Shown here: in pieces, positions 33,169 through 45,134 of the stretch
Position numbering within the stretch: the first letter of the stretch is position 1
Layout: every line of letters begins with the position of its first letter
Source: Toxorhynchites rutilus septentrionalis
Taxonomy: Eukaryota; Arthropoda; Insecta; Diptera; Culicidae
DNA: 64,000 bases
NCBI RefSeq assembly: GCF_029784135.1
Contig: NC_073746.1
Location: 295,826,089-295,890,088, forward strand
Direction: 5' to 3'
Notes under the pieces: generated by a model
What the model saw: the letters and a program-made list of their open reading frames with translations, nothing else
Database searches by the model: none
Told to the model about the DNA's origin: nothing
Translations under genes and position numbers: made by a program

Positions 33169-33896
33169 TTTCTGAAACTATTCTACACACATAAAACACA
33201 CCAAAGAAAACGAACAATCTGTCTTTACCTGTCTTGTACATGTACAGTAAGTCCTACAGAATGAAGCACCCCACGACGCATCGCCTCCTATACTACGTCA
33301 GTGGATGCCCGGCAGTGTAACACAATGCAAAACACTTTTGTAGTTCCTTCTTAAACCACAAAAATGTCCCACACCGCATCACACCACCAAGCAACCACCA
33401 CCGAACTACAAGAGATACATTGTGACGCACCTCATTCTGCAGACTCACCGCAAAGACATGGCAAAATAAGTGAAGACATTTACAGACTTCCCGTGTGGAA
33501 AACATATAATATTTTTAAATAAAATCATCTGGCATCTCTGAACATTAATCACACGCACACATACACTTATGGAGTAGAAACCAATGTGTAAACAAAACCA
33601 CACACACTTATTTTGTATCCCAAACAATACCAATACAAACCATGTGTATGTGAGATTGAGAGGGAAATTTTTAGCCATGCAAGCAGTTCTTCCGACCTAA
33701 ACACAACAGAAAAAAACTCTCAAATCATGCAGGGCACAGCGATACCGTTACACCGCTCTCCTTTTTTCCAGATAAGGCTACCGGATAAGGTGTCACCGCG
33801 ATACGCGTGTCAACACAAGAAACACCAACTCTCCACAAAACAAAAACCCATAATCACAACAAACATTAAAAAAACTGTTTAACAGAATCAAAATAA
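33169..33896. other. A/C-rich DNA without a recognised gene
   Basis: Contains many CACA-type short runs (33540-33620). No protein similarity seen. Confidence 0.4.
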
Positions 33897-34303
33897 GAAC
33901 TTAGCTTCCGATGTGACACAATTCTCGTTCAAGATTGTTCAACCACTTGCAAATGACATGTTTCTCCGTCACATGGAATATATTTGATACATAAAATATG
34001 ATAGAATAAAAACAGACACCTCTCCTCTTCTCCCCTTAGAGGGGGGAGGAGTGTCTAATCACCATAGAAACGTTTCGTCCTCCCTAAAATCTTCACTTGC
34101 CAAATTGGGGTTCGTTTGCTTGATTCATTCTGAAGTAAGGCAGAAATTTGTGTTTCATTTGTGGACGGAGTATCCGTAAAAACATTTTTTGCACCCTAAA
34201 ACCTCCAGATGCCTAATTTGGTTCCGTTCGCTTGATTAATTCTCGAGTAATGCAGAAATTTGTGTTTTATTTGTATGGCAGCCCCCCTTTAGAGAGGGGA
34301 GGG

Positions 34304-34304
<1 letters not shown>
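33897..34304 (-). mobile_element. Helitron-related fragment F
   Basis: Matches 2560-3100 of Helitron copy A (CACAATTCTCGTTCAAGATT onward) including two units of the TTTGTATGGCAG repeat. Neither terminus is present. Confidence 0.55.

Positions 34305-34382
<78 letters not shown>
34305..34382. repeat. (TA)n microsatellite
   Basis: About 78 bases of TA. Confidence 0.95.
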
Positions 34383-34389
<7 letters not shown>

Positions 34390-34628
34390 TATATATATTT
34401 ATATATTTATATATATAAAATTTTGTTCCTCTGTATTGGAAAACTGTGGACTGACAGATAATGAAGTCGCAAGTTATTCCATTAATCAAGTTAATCAAGT
34501 TATTCCATTCCAGAGATATTAGTATTATTTCTGAACAGTTTCTAAGTGAGCAATGCTTCAATTGAGGCTCGACATACGAAATTGAACTGCACAGATTAGC
34601 ATTTTATCTTCCGTCATCTTCTAAATAA

Positions 34629-34752
34629 TGCCTGAACTCATCCAAAAATGTCCTCTCTTGTTACGCGGATCATGGAATGATTATCAATATTACAAACACA
34701 GACGAAAAAGGGATCCTTTTTAAACTCGACGAAATGAAGTTTTAAAGCGTTT
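34629..34752 (+). repeat. Interspersed repeat, copy 1 of 2
   Basis: About 125 bp starting CCTGAACTCATCCAAAAATG and ending AAGTTTTAAAGCGTTTTAT. The second copy, at 37599-37728, is in the same orientation with about a dozen differences. Family unknown. Confidence 0.75.
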
Positions 34753-35869
34753 TATGTTAATGAAGTCGCAATGAAATAGGATGCCGCGCGTAGTAGGGAG
34801 ACGTAGGATGAGACGCACCACCATGAAAAATCATGGAAAACGCAATAATTGGCAGGATTATTCTGTCCTCAAAACTTCTTTTTTTCATTACAAATACAAT
34901 TAAAAGTATTGTAGCATCGAAAACCTCGTATTGCTTTATAAAATAGTAATATATAAAAATTGCATGATTTGTTGCAACTTTGGCCGCTTCTGTCATAAAA
35001 CTTTTGGAACATCATAAAACTCATTTAAATTTTACAAACTTCAATTGCTATCGACTGAGTTTGAATTAATATTTTTTTTGTATTTAAATGCAATTTTCTA
35101 ATCCATCTCATAATGCGGCACATCGCTCCAATATGGAGATTGAAAAAGTGTAAGTCATTTTCAATGTTACCAAATCACTCAGATATTTTCTGCAATTGTT
35201 TTATGCCTAGATGGTTTCTGGAAATCACAATTTCACATATCTTCTCTTGCAATATGTAATAAGAACCAGAATCCGTCTATTATTAAGAACAGTACAAACC
35301 TTTTTTTATACCATTTGTTTATTTATTCAGGTTCATTATCATTTTAGCTGTAACAGAGCCGAATTTTAATCATTAACATGTTACATGTTTCATTGTATCT
35401 ATAAGTTGCACATTACACAGTAGCCATTTTCAGAGGTTAGAGTATACCTTCTGTCCTATTACCTATGATGCATTACACAGTAGCTAGTTAGGCGTAAGAG
35501 TATTCAGTCTGTTCTTCCATTGTGCAGTTAGACCGAACAGCTGAGACAGTTGATATGATCATTGTCGTGTTTTTTATAGCACAACAGCCCGATTTTTCTG
35601 GCAGAGCAGAGCAGTTGTATGGATGAATCGATCTCCATTCGACCGCGGATCGATCTCCATCGCTGATGATTGTTATTCTATAACAACACAAAGATGGTCA
35701 ATTGAGGGCCTTGAGTTTGAACACACGATCGGTCACTTATTAAGCGAAAACGCAACCAATATGGCTACGAAGACCCCCGTACAAACATTTGAATCAAAAT
35801 AAAAACTCTCAAATACATCGGCCAAAAATCTGACAGGCTATGTTCACGAAGCATTCACAAAGCAGCACA
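34753..35869. other. No gene recognised
   Basis: Contains a local duplication around CATTACACAGTAGC (35410 and 35470). Short open frames only. Confidence 0.45.
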
Positions 35870-35871
35870 TA

Positions 35872-37124
35872 AAGGGCGAACACGAAATTATTGCGACACA
35901 TTCAACGGGGCATAACTTTTGACATAACATTGGGTAAAAATCAACCAAAGTTTGCACACTTTCTCATTGATGTGTATTGTCTACATGCTGTCAAACTCGA
36001 AGTCGTGTTTTTCGATTCAACGAAAATGGAGGTGAACCAACGCGAGTCGAGAGAACAAGTTCTTTCCAAACACCTGGAATTTCCTGAACTGTCACACCGG
36101 CAGTTGGGAAAAATGTTGAACATTCACCATTCAACCGTCTCCAGAGTGTTGAAGCGGTTCCAGGAGCGGTTGACGTTGGACCACGGCAATGGAGCTGGAA
36201 GAAAACCGGGACCGGAGAACAAAAAGACGGAGGGAAAGGTGAAGCGGATGATTAAAGCAAATCCCAACGTCTCAAGCCGTGATTTGGCTAAAAAGATCGG
36301 CATGTCGCAGAGCTACGTCCAGAATGCAAAGAAGAGAGCTGGACTACATACATACAAGGTACAGAACTTCCCAAACCGCGATGAGCGGCAACAATCGACG
36401 GCTAAAACTCGGGCACGGAAGCTCCACGAGAAGATGCTGACAAAATATGGCTGCTGTGTGATGGACAACGAAACGTATATAAAAGCCGATTTTAAGCAAA
36501 TTCCAGGGTTGGAGTTTTTCATCGGAAAGAGCAAGTTCGATGTGGACGACAAATTTAAGAAGATGAAAATGTCGAAGTTCGCCTCCAAATATCTCGTTTG
36601 GCAGGCCATCTGCTCTTGCGGACTGAGGCGTAAGCCTTTCGTGACAAAGGGTACAGTAAATGACGAGATCTACAAATCTGAGTGCCTCGAGAAGCGTCTT
36701 TTGCCGTTCTTGCAGCAGCACGACGAAGCTCCGCTATTTTGGCCAGATTCGGCATCATGCCACTATTGTTCCAAAGGACATGAACCCGCCAAACTGTCCG
36801 GAGCTGCGCCCGGTGGAGCAGTACTGGGCAATAATGAAGCGGGAACTTCGGAAGAGTAAGAAGACAGTCAAAGACGAGAAGGACATGTTAAGAAAATGGA
36901 AAAACTGAGAAACTGGTACCGGATGACACTGTAAAGACTTTGATGGAGGGCATCAAGCGAACATGCGTTCAATTTTACACTCAAGGCTCCATCGATTAAC
37001 TTTTCTTTTGATTTTTTAAGTAAATATATGTATAAAACTACCCTAAAATTTTTGTTTGATTCTAAACATTATAAGAAAATTGGCATGACATTTTCGGTGT
37101 CGCAATAATTTCGTGTTCGCCCTT
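35872..37124 (+). mobile_element. ITmD37E transposon (second lineage)
   Basis: 1253 bp. Inverted repeats AAGGGCGAACACGAAATTAT continuing TGCGACAC, about 28 bp. TA duplications at 35870-35871 and 37125-37126. The terminal repeats differ from the copies at 28944 and 50654, so it is a separate lineage. Confidence 0.92.
36026..36999 (+). pseudogene. ITmD37E transposase, internal deletion
   Basis: Starts MEVNQRESREQVLSKHLEFP at 36026. HTH regions lie near residues 12-45 and 80-105. The first catalytic block is MDNETYIKADF, with Asn in place of the second Asp of the usual MDDETY, which probably is the catalytic one. After FWPDSASCHY about 16 residues are deleted and the frame shifts, resuming as IVPKDMNPPNCPELRPVEQY in another frame. 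A premature stop lies near 36908, and the original end is at 36999. Not functional. Confidence 0.88.
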
Positions 37125-37598
37125 TATTAATAAGATTGAAACATTATGAAAACATCTCGAAACTTCGAGACCATCTGGCGATTCTAACTAACAGTAACAC
37201 ATCGGAAGTGGAAGGTATAAGCAACGAATCAAGAATTGTCCAAAATAAACGCATCGATGTCGTTTGGAATTTTGACGCGTTTTGGGTCACTTTGGACACG
37301 CATAAGGCCATCTTACCTCGCTTAAGGTGTAATTATGTAGTAATAATAATATTGTGAAATAATGTGCAATGCCATAATATTAATCCATTTAGAATTCATT
37401 CCATTACAAAGAAAACAGACGTGGCTACGTTGTGGATTTTTTAGCTTTAGATGAGCGTCTTGCTCTGACCTCCCCTACCGTTCGAAAAATCTGTCTGCGA
37501 CCGGGATTTCGTTTCGCAAGTAAGCAACCATACAGAACGTTGAGGCAGAGTTTAGGCGTGCACAAATTACGTAGCCCTAAAAACTCGAATTGAAAGAA
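37125..37598. other. No gene recognised
   Basis: Flank of the ITmD37E element with short chance frames only. Confidence 0.4.
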
Positions 37599-37728
37599 AT
37601 GCCTGAATTCATCCAAAAATGTCCTCTCTTATTACGCGGAACATGGCATGATTATCAATATTACAAACACAGAAGAAAAAAGGAATCCTTTGTAAACTCG
37701 ACGAAATGAAGTTTTAAAGCGTTTTATC
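37599..37728 (+). repeat. Interspersed repeat, copy 2 of 2
   Basis: Direct-orientation relative of 34629-34752; see that entry. Confidence 0.75.
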
Positions 37729-39339
37729 CGCTTTTCAGAAGATCAATCGGAACTTTCTATAATCTCCTCAGAGGAGCGGTTCAAGCGTCGAGAAATTTGT
37801 CAGTGAAAGTGGGTTTAGCCTCCGGATAGCAACCGAAGATGAGTTGATAGAGACGGGAGGGCTTATCATGTTTACGCTTATTTCTTGCGAAATTAGAAAA
37901 CAAATTCAACCAACGACCTTTTCGTCAAATGGGAAGGATGATGATTCACTTGACCTTCCTGAATACATGAAAATAAAATTGATGCATCGAAAAGATAAAA
38001 CAATTTTTATCTTGAGAGCTTGCTGTCCATTTGTAAAATAGTCTGTCTCCACCTCTAGCATAAGTCAGATATCGTTCGGATTCGAATGCAATAGTATAAT
38101 TGAATCTCTTGCATTATCATCACATGGAATATTTACTGAATATTTAATTATAAATCAGAGGCAGATAGAAGAAAATAAACTCTAACGAATCCAAGAAGAG
38201 GCTTGAAATAACCGAGCATCGACAAAAGCCGGCTATTCTATAACATATGAAATCGAATGTTCTTTATCATTTGCCGCAATTGTGTGTGTATTGTACCATT
38301 TCAAAACAGATTGTGTTTTCTCACTGTGGATGCTTCATTGAAATAATAATTGAGCATAATAATAGCATGAAGGAAGTATTCAATCCTCTCTAGGAAATAA
38401 TTCGCGGAAAGTAGAAGGATATTAAACCTGAACTAAAGCTCAGGTTTAATACCCTCGAGCTGAACCCAAGCTTTTTATTCTTCATGGCACTCATTTCTGA
38501 ATTGAATGTTTGTAATTTACCCTTCATCACGCCTTCAGTTTGAAGCCATTTTTGTTCACCACCAAAAACACAGACATTATCAAAATCACGTGAAATATAT
38601 ATATTTTTCCTTATTTGGCCTATTTTTAATACCATGTTTATCGATTTGTTTTGTTTATTATTACAGAGCAGTCGAAGTAAGAGTAAATTTGTTCCCTACA
38701 GACATTCAAATGGAATGGCAAAACCATCAAAATCTAGCGCCTTCATTCAATTTATCGAAAACAAAACATACGAAACGCCATAAATCATACCTGAAATACG
38801 AAATATCACCTAGACATCAGAAAACAGATTGGATAAATGGATTTGAGACAGTGTAGCTATATAAAATGATTAAAATAAAATCATAAAATCATGAGTGCTT
38901 CTTGATACATTACTAACGAACTTTTCTATTAAAATCAATGTTAAATCAAACCCTTTAGACCAGCATCTCGTTGGAACAATGGGGATAATTGACTTTGATG
39001 AACGACTCCGTTACTAACCATTCAGCCAAGTGGACCATTTTCTTTTGGGCGATTTTTCGCAATTCTGTATCACGAACAACTTTAAATAATAGCTTAAGCC
39101 AAACAAATATAGATAGTTTGGATTATGGATTATATTATTATTAGATAGCTATGAATTTTTAATTACTGGAGAAAAAATATGCTTCTTCAAAAATCACAAG
39201 TTGTTTGTGAAAATATACTTCTCACCCAACAAAGGTATATGTAATAATTTAATTCGCGTCTTTTATTCATATTTTCCTTTAGGACTCAATCTTGGTTCCA
39301 TCAAAGATCATATTTAATAAAAGTTCAATTAGAGAAAAA
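37729..39339. other. No gene; one short perfect hairpin
   Basis: Unassigned DNA. At 38420-38451, TATTAAACCTGA and TCAGGTTTAATA form a perfect 12-bp stem with an 8-nt loop; no gene context is visible. Confidence 0.45.
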
Positions 39340-41428
39340 GTCACAGGAGGGTTGTGTCCGAGACACGACCGCATAGTTGACGTAGGATTCCGTTAGGCTA
39401 TCTGTTGATTTTGGATATGTTTGAAGAATTACATCGTTAAACTCTTTGATAACGATTTGGTGGCCCTGAAAAAGGCCGTTTTGTTTGGTTGTTCACTCCA
39501 CCAGTGTTTACCGAGTGATGATGACAGAAGGATGGTAAACAGACGTTGGATGGAGCGTATTAGATAGAAGATAACCGAATTGAAACGAGATATGACGAAA
39601 ACCGCACTCTGTGATCCTAGAACAGTGCTGCAATTTGTCACAGTCACTGCGTATTTTCGGACTACTATGACGACCATTGCAACATTACCACCAAACGACG
39701 TGCTACAAAACAAATTCCTTACTCTTTGATGTTAAATAGTTTGTCAGTGTTTTGACCATCAAAGCATGTTACAAGTCAGCGCACTATGATCGTCAAGACA
39801 AGAAATACCATGTCACCTGATGTAATGGAAGTTTACACTTTTACCAGGATGCATTTGTTCACTTTGCTACCTGAATACCATTATTATATAAAATGCCAAA
39901 ACATCGAGAAGAACAAAGGATATAAATGAGTCCAAACGGAGTATCAAATACGTGAATTTCGATATCGGGCAGAAATTTCAACGAAAAGAGAAATTTCTTC
40001 ATTATTTCAGCATGTAGAGATTGTTCAAGCTTTGGTCAATTATATATTCCGTTGCCTAAAAGGTTTGCAATCTCTCACACGTTATCGCGTGTTAGACATA
40101 GTATTTACTTCAGTAAATACAAGAAACAACAACCGGAATGAAAATCGAAGCTTTGCTCGATGAAAATAAAATGCAATCTGCGACAATCATCAATTCATTA
40201 TGGACAATTTTACCGCCTACTTGATCGGTCAAAACGTATTGACAAAGCTCAGTAACAGGCAAATTATTGCGTTGTACTCTGTCAGTCACCATTTGATCGA
40301 GATTTTTGCCAGTAGGAAATGACTAGCGTGCCTCGTCAGTTGTAAGTTACATAGATGAAAACATGCAGGTCTGTCCTAGACGAGATGTCTCCTTTGGTAT
40401 GTATAAATGCAATAAAGAAAAAAAACTCACCAATGTAATATAAGATAATTACCAATACCGAACACAATTATCAATTTTTCTCCTCAGTGAAAACATGTTA
40501 CATATTTGAAATGGAAAAGGTAATTTTATTTTAGAATTTTTACCTAATAAGTGTTTATTCAACCCAATGCGAATTTTAATTGGACTAACAACACCTAATA
40601 CTATATGTAGAGCATATGGGGAATCACTTTTTTTAATATTTCTTCACTTTTCCAATCCTTCACGCCGTATAAACTTTCCTTGGGTGAAAATGAACACAAC
40701 AAAACAGACAGCTTAAACCAAACGACCTGTTCTCGAGCGGGAACACACCTTGGTTTTTATTTATAAAAATTGAAATAAGTCGTTTCATATATCAAGTCAT
40801 TTTTAACAAAACTGCATCCATATACAAGTTTACACTTACAGTTGTGCTAAATTTTTCACAATACACGATCGGTCATGGATATAAAATTTCACGAAGCAAC
40901 CAACATTAAAGTTCTAAGATTAAATTTTATTTGCTAGAATTAATCGTATCACTCACCTTAATTGCAATATAAAAATGCCCCCGACTTGTATATAGTTGCC
41001 ATGCCGTTTTCCTCCAGACAGCTTGGTTTTGATGTCTCTGTTAGGGAATACATTTCGGTAGGAACAAAAGCTCTCGCTACTTTCCTGTATTTGCAATGCC
41101 GATTTCCCCCAGGCAGCTTAGTTTCGATGTCTCTGTTAGGGACCCGCCGCATGTGTCGTCAATTTCAACCAATCAGAAGTGGTTATTTCCGTTGGGATAG
41201 GGGTTGAGATTTTTCAATTGTTCGATAGTTAGTTCCATGACATATATTATTTTTTTCAATATAAAATTTGTTATGAAGTGCCGAAATCGATTGACGCAAA
41301 AATTTCATCAATCCATCATGAAATGACTGAGCAATAAGCGGTTGAAATTGGACAATTTTCACGATGTGCTCGATTTTCGATTTTCAATTTGTACCCCAAT
41401 ATGTTCCCGAAAGACGTAATCCTACGTC
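39340..41428 (-). mobile_element. GACGTAGG-family element III (HINE-like)
   Basis: Closest relative of element I in the same orientation. The hairpin at 39350-39370 is GGTTGTGTC, loop CGA, GACACGACC (one mismatch). The inverted motif TTGACGTAGGATTCC lies next to it. The right end is GTAATCCTACGTC at 41428, followed by A7; the left flank is A5. It carries about 850 bp (39570-40448) absent from element I, with no readable gene, and the same two-unit minisatellite. Confidence 0.75.
40975..41155 (-). repeat. Minisatellite, two units, in element III
   Basis: Same ~95-bp unit as 8163-8350, in the same position and orientation within the element. Confidence 0.75.
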
Positions 41429-41507
41429 AAAAAAATCCCGTGACGACATTTTTCAATTTTCATTAACATTTCGGTAATGGTTATCAAAATACCACGTACT
41501 ACATGGG

Positions 41508-42143
41508 TTAAAAAGTCCCGGGTTTTCTAATGGAAGCAATCGTTTTTGGGCAAAGCTGGATTGATTCCTCAACATAGTTTCCTTCGAGGGCAATACACTT
41601 GGTATAGCGAGTTTCAAACATTTCGATTCCCTTTCTGTAGTACTAAATATCTAAGTCTTCGAAATATGCCTCAGTGCCACTCTGCAGACTGCCTATTGGA
41701 CTCAGGAGTGTGGTAATAGATCCAAGTTTCATCCATTGTCGCAATACATCGAAAGAAGTACACTCGATTACGCTTCAACAGCATCAAACCGGCTGTAAAA
41801 TCATCACCGCTTTTTTGGTCGACGGTCAGCAAACGCGGTCCCATCGCGCGGATAGGTTTTTAATGTCCAAAGTGTCGTGCAAAATGTATCTCACTCGTAC
41901 TTTTGAAATACCTAACTTGCGTAACTTCACATTACGATCGTTCAAATCGAGTCGATGCACTTGTTTAACGCTTTCTAGATTCGTAGCCTCTTTTGGCCTC
42001 CCAGAGCGAGGTGCATCTGCGGTGTTTATACAGCCCATTTTAAGTTCACTATACCACCGATAAACTGTCGTTCTCGAAGGAGCAGAAGTGGAATAACATT
42101 TCGACAGCCACTGCATTGATTGTTCAGGAGTTTTCCCCATCAA
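41508..42143 (-). pseudogene. mariner transposase relic (irritans-like), core deleted
   Basis: Minus strand from 42143: MMGKTPEQSMQWLSKCYSTS, the linker APRSGRPKEA, then VRYILHDTLDIKNLSARW. The frame is lost there, and IATMDETWIYYHTPESNRQS can be read in other frames. The sequence then jumps from SAEWH to EAYFEDLDI, and ends YYRKGIEMFETRYTKCIALE and GNYVEES. So the segment with the second and third catalytic Asp is deleted. The right end has a mariner-like GGTTAAAAAGTCCCGGG near 41512; the other terminal repeat was not found. Confidence 0.75.
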
Positions 42144-42654
42144 AAAAACAATGTTTGATCAAAATACGATATTTCTCTTTTTGCATTTTCTATACGAATG
42201 GTCAGATAGTGACACTTAAAAAACTGTAGTTTGTGAACAAATGAATGAAATGTCATGAAACTTCACACATAAGCTAGCGACAGATGAACCTCTCGAAGTG
42301 AATCTTGTTCATTTTTATTGGCGCCAAACAATGGATTGAAAATAAACGATTTTTTTTTCAATTTGCTTTCCCACTAGAAGATTATTTGTTTACCCAAGTC
42401 ATGAATTGGCTCAGCTTCCTCCGGTTTTTTCTTCCTGATAAACAGAAAGTTTATTAATACACAATAATTGGAAAAAATGCATTAAATAGAAAATTTACAG
42501 CTTTGGTGAAAATCAAATGTAATTATGAAACCAATCCTAATTTTAAATTCAAAATTGAGCATACCATTTTGCATGTGAATAACAAAATCGTTAACTCTTT
42601 AAGAGTTCTCCAAGCGTTTTCGTTATATTTATCCATTCCGTCCAACGCAATCTG
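42144..42654. other. No gene recognised
   Basis: Probably includes the lost 5' end of the mariner relic, but the inverted repeat is not readable. Confidence 0.35.
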
Positions 42655-42662
42655 CTTTACAC

Positions 42663-43448
42663 TAGGATTGGGCGGTCTTGGGTCAATCTTTTCGTCTCCG
42701 ATTTCCGATTTTTTGGATCGATTATTTGTACCTCAAAAATCGATCGAAAAGATCTTTCCGATCTTTTTGATCGTAGAAAATTTTTTGTAAATTTGTTTTT
42801 CTGTGAACATTGATTTTAATCTCACCAAAAATAACCTGATAACAAATTTCATGAACATTTTATTCCTTTCAAGGATGTCAAATTAGTGGTCCCCAATTTA
42901 GGTGAAGTAGTTTTGTAAGATTGGACATTACAAAACAAATACAAAAATTATATTCACACCATCACATTCACTAGGCTGACAGTGAAAATTGTAAAGAAAC
43001 TGGATCAGGTCCAGCTGAAACTTTTTTTTCTAGAACTGGGACTACTACCAAGATTTCCAAATCCAAGATTACCACACACTAGGCGTATGGCACGGTTGGA
43101 TTTTACGTATGGCATAAAGTTGAATTTCTAATAATAATTTTCAAATATTTTTTTTAATTAAATAATTCCATGACGGTACATGATGAATGCCCTCAAAATT
43201 ACAAATTTTCTAGGCTTCCAAGTTTTTTTTGTGACCTTCATGCTGACAATTAAAATTGTTGTTTATTCTATGTTTAAAGAAAAAAACAACACTTTAATAG
43301 AACAAGTAAATAAATTGGAAAAAGGCATTCGATTTTTCAATGATCGATTCATGAATGATCGATTCTTTACTACCGATTTTATCAGTGAATCGATCCCCAC
43401 GCCGTTTTGAAAATCGATCCGTCAAGATCAAAAGATCGCCCAATCCTA
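42663..43448. mobile_element. hAT MITE, TAGGATTGGGCG family, copy 2
   Basis: Starts TAGGATTGGGCGGTC and ends GATCGCCCAATCCTA. The 8-bp direct repeats CTTTACAC (42655-42662 and 43449-43456) are perfect. The arms carry AATCGATC motifs. The centre shares CGTATGGCACGGTTGG (inverted) with copy 1. No transposase. Confidence 0.92.
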
Positions 43449-43456
43449 CTTTACAC

Positions 43457-45091
43457 CTGTATTCAGTACAGTTGCGCATAATTCGTTCCCACAAAACTAC
43501 CGTTTTATTAGAGAAAAACGACCGTCCGTTCGATATTTTTTTTTGAACTAGTTCTTTTATACCGTTCATGAACGGTTTGCCCATCTCTATCATAGAGACT
43601 AAAGTCCCAATTGTTTGCAAACATACTATTTGTTGCTCTTCTCCCACAGCGCAAACAGCGAGTAAAATACTAAAAACTTACCTACTTTATTCGTTAAATT
43701 GTTTACTTGGTTTGCTATCTTCACTGTTTGTGTTATAATAATAAAAAAAAGCTGAAAAAAGTGCTCCAAAACAAATTACCCGCTCTAAAGAAAATATTGT
43801 ATAGGATACTAAATAAGAAATTTTGACTATTTTTTTCTGAACCCCTGTGAGATTCAACATAGGTTCTAAGGGAAAAACGTACTTTTCAATGATTTTCACG
43901 GCATTCTCGATAGCTTCGAAATAAAAATCTGAGAAAAATACTGAAAGTGCATTTTACTTTGGTTTATCGAGAAATATTATTGAAAAAAAATCATAAAAAT
44001 ATTTAGTACTAAAAAATATTGAAATATTGATTTTTTTTCAAGATTCAAGTATTCACTACTACTCTAGTTCGTATTGTGTACTACTTTAAAGCTATTCTCG
44101 AATACAGCTATAAAAATTGGATTTGGCGTTGGAAAAATATATTGATTCAGAAAGGACATTTTTTGAAGCAATAATATAAATTTAGATGATAAATAAAGTA
44201 TTTTGTTTAAAAACACAAACTCCCGAAATAAATTTGACAGATTTAGTGAATATAGAGTTGTTAAATCAAAACTCGAAACATGGAATATTTCCAGCTGTGA
44301 TAGTAGAGCGGTGAAAATTGTGTGACAATAAACATTTAAGATATCAAATGTCAACCCCTAAACACGGACGAATGTAACAAAATTTGTAAAAAAAAAAAAA
44401 TACTTAATTATTTTCCACAATCTGACCAAAAAAGTCATTGATAGGGTGTATATACTTGAAGTCAAGCCCGGACTGCATGAGCATCTCCCAACAAAGCTTC
44501 CGCATGACTGAAGAGAAGTTACAGCAGTTTGCAGTAAATCAACTATTTCAAAATGTTTTCCTAATTTTCACCGTCAGTATTTTTTTAAAATTTTCATTAA
44601 ATCGATGAAATAGCAAATTTTAATTAATGAAACTAAACATATCGACATCTGTTCTATTGCAAAAAAAATACTTTTAGATGGTATTTTAAGCATAGTAAGA
44701 TACTACGATAGTTCTTATAGTGAACCGTATAGAGATTCAGAAAAACCATCTAATTTTCTAATTTGCAACAATACTTTTCATAGCGCTGGTGATGAGATTT
44801 GGGGCTCTTTTTACGAATACATGAATACAATACAATAATAGATTTTAGAAAAATTAAAAAATACTGGAAAATCACAAAAAAATGGAAATAAAAAAAAATA
44901 TTTTCGTACCGCGCAGCTCACGAAATAAAAGATCACCAATATCAACACGTATAATATAAATATATAGATATACATATTTAAATATAAATAAAACCTGTAA
45001 TGGGTCTCAAAATTCTAAAAACAATCAAAATTTTAAAATATATGTTTTTGCATCGCGCAACACTGTTAAAATTCTCAAAAACATATCTAAC
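43457..45091. other. No gene recognised; strongly AT-rich
   Basis: Many A and T runs. Short segments (about 43940-44060) resemble, inverted, those at 47400-47560, suggesting parts of one older repeat on either side of the LINE. No coding sequence. Confidence 0.45.
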
Positions 45092-45134
45092 ATATCATAT
45101 ATTCTTGTCGTTGGTTACACACGATTATCCCTAA

